Below are positions 63,720 through 64,000 of a stretch of 64,000 bases of DNA, in pieces. Each line of letters begins with the position of its first letter. Position 1 is the first letter of the stretch. The DNA is from Paraburkholderia fungorum (GTDB lineage Bacteria; Pseudomonadota; Gammaproteobacteria; Burkholderiales; Burkholderiaceae): the NCBI RefSeq assembly GCF_003610895.1, contig NZ_MCAS01000003.1, forward strand, positions 62,001-126,000, in the 5' to 3' direction. The notes beneath the pieces were generated by a model, which searched no databases, was not told the DNA's origin, and was given only the letters and a program-made list of their open reading frames with translations. A program made the translations under genes and the position numbers.

Positions 63720-64000
63720 ATGTCGGTTGTTGGCTTGAGAAAAAACGGGAGGGAGCGTCGAGGCTATGCCCTGAACCCTTATACGGCTATCGCACACGCC
63801 TGCCTGCTGTTTGCCGCGTTTGCAACGCAGACACCGTACGCGCTCGGCGCCGCACAGGACGACAATGCCGACGCTGTCAAAGGTGGCGACGCGCGTGCGC
63901 CGATTACGTTCAATGGCGCGTTTCTACGCGGCGCGAACGCGGCGAATCTCGATCTTTCGGTATTCGAAGGAGATGGAAATGTTCCACCGGGCCGATACGA
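63720..64000 (+). CDS. Fimbrial outer-membrane usher (FimD/PapC family), cut by the window edge
   Basis: The first 93 codons are present. The start ATG at 63720 is followed by a long signal region (TAIAHACLLFAAFATQTPYALGAAQ). ITFNGAFLRGANAANLDLSVFEGDGNVPPGRYD is the usher N-terminal pattern (FL... DLS.F..G...PG.Y). Ushers form the outer-membrane pore that assembles and secretes the pilus. It follows the chaperone gene by 140 bp. Confidence 0.9.
   Translation, partial: MSVVGLRKNGRERRGYALNPYTAIAHACLLFAAFATQTPYALGAAQDDNADAVKGGDARAPITFNGAFLRGANAANLDLSVFEGDGNVPPGRY

Overview
The window looks like a chromosomal segment of a Burkholderiaceae bacterium, most likely a Paraburkholderia. The evidence is high GC content with strong G/C preference at third codon positions, eight LysR regulators each beside a metabolic gene, a catBAC catechol operon, a Burkholderia-type trimeric porin and a pqiABC cluster. 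I saw no rRNA, tRNA, CRISPR array, insertion sequence or phage gene. Both ends cut a gene: a Rieske oxygenase on the left and a fimbrial usher on the right.

Layout. 1-9.5 kb is aromatic catabolism: a Rieske ring-hydroxylating oxygenase with a divergent LysR gene, then catR divergent from catB-catA-catC (catechol to 3-oxoadipate enol-lactone), an FMN/2Fe-2S oxygenase reductase facing catC across a bidirectional terminator, and a TauE-type permease between two LysR genes. 9.6-16.5 kb carries a metabolite:H+ symporter, an acetylpolyamine amidohydrolase-type deacetylase, an SDR, a LysR/phnW pair (2-aminoethylphosphonate transaminase) and an EamA exporter. 16.5-20.2 kb has a Tat-exported alkylsulfatase with a small SCP2-like companion and a LysR gene. 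20.2-25.6 kb is a tightly coupled operon of a DUF2760 protein and two divergent Hsp70 proteins. 25.9-29.5 kb is two LysR/oxidoreductase pairs. 29.7-32.3 kb pairs a PstS-like binding protein with a PHS-like MFS permease, without PstCAB. 32.7-36.5 kb is an SDR plus two alpha/beta hydrolases, with a CGNR zinc-finger regulator facing them across a large palindrome.

37.4-40.6 kb holds the most unusual block. A response regulator with a long insertion in its receiver domain and an unrecognised output domain is followed by a multi-pass membrane histidine kinase and a convergent hotdog thioesterase. The pair resembles the LqsR/LqsS (CqsS-like) alpha-hydroxyketone signalling proteins, but no CqsA/LqsA synthase gene is present in the window.

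41-47.3 kb has a tautomerase/TetR pair with three CGATCG-centred sites, a porin, a small membrane protein, an M24 peptidase-like protein and an OmpR-type two-component system. 47.6-53 kb is a redox and repair group: a DipZ-like CcdA-thioredoxin fusion, an isoaspartyl-methyltransferase-like protein and KatG. 53.2-57.7 kb is a DUF3313-like lipoprotein gene divergent from pqiABC, sharing a long inverted pair of 18-bp elements. After a gene-poor stretch with a strong terminator and an AraC regulator, an AT-rich 0.6-kb region precedes a chaperone-usher fimbrial operon (60.6-64 kb). That operon runs adhesin, pilin, chaperone, usher, and every intergenic gap contains a hairpin.
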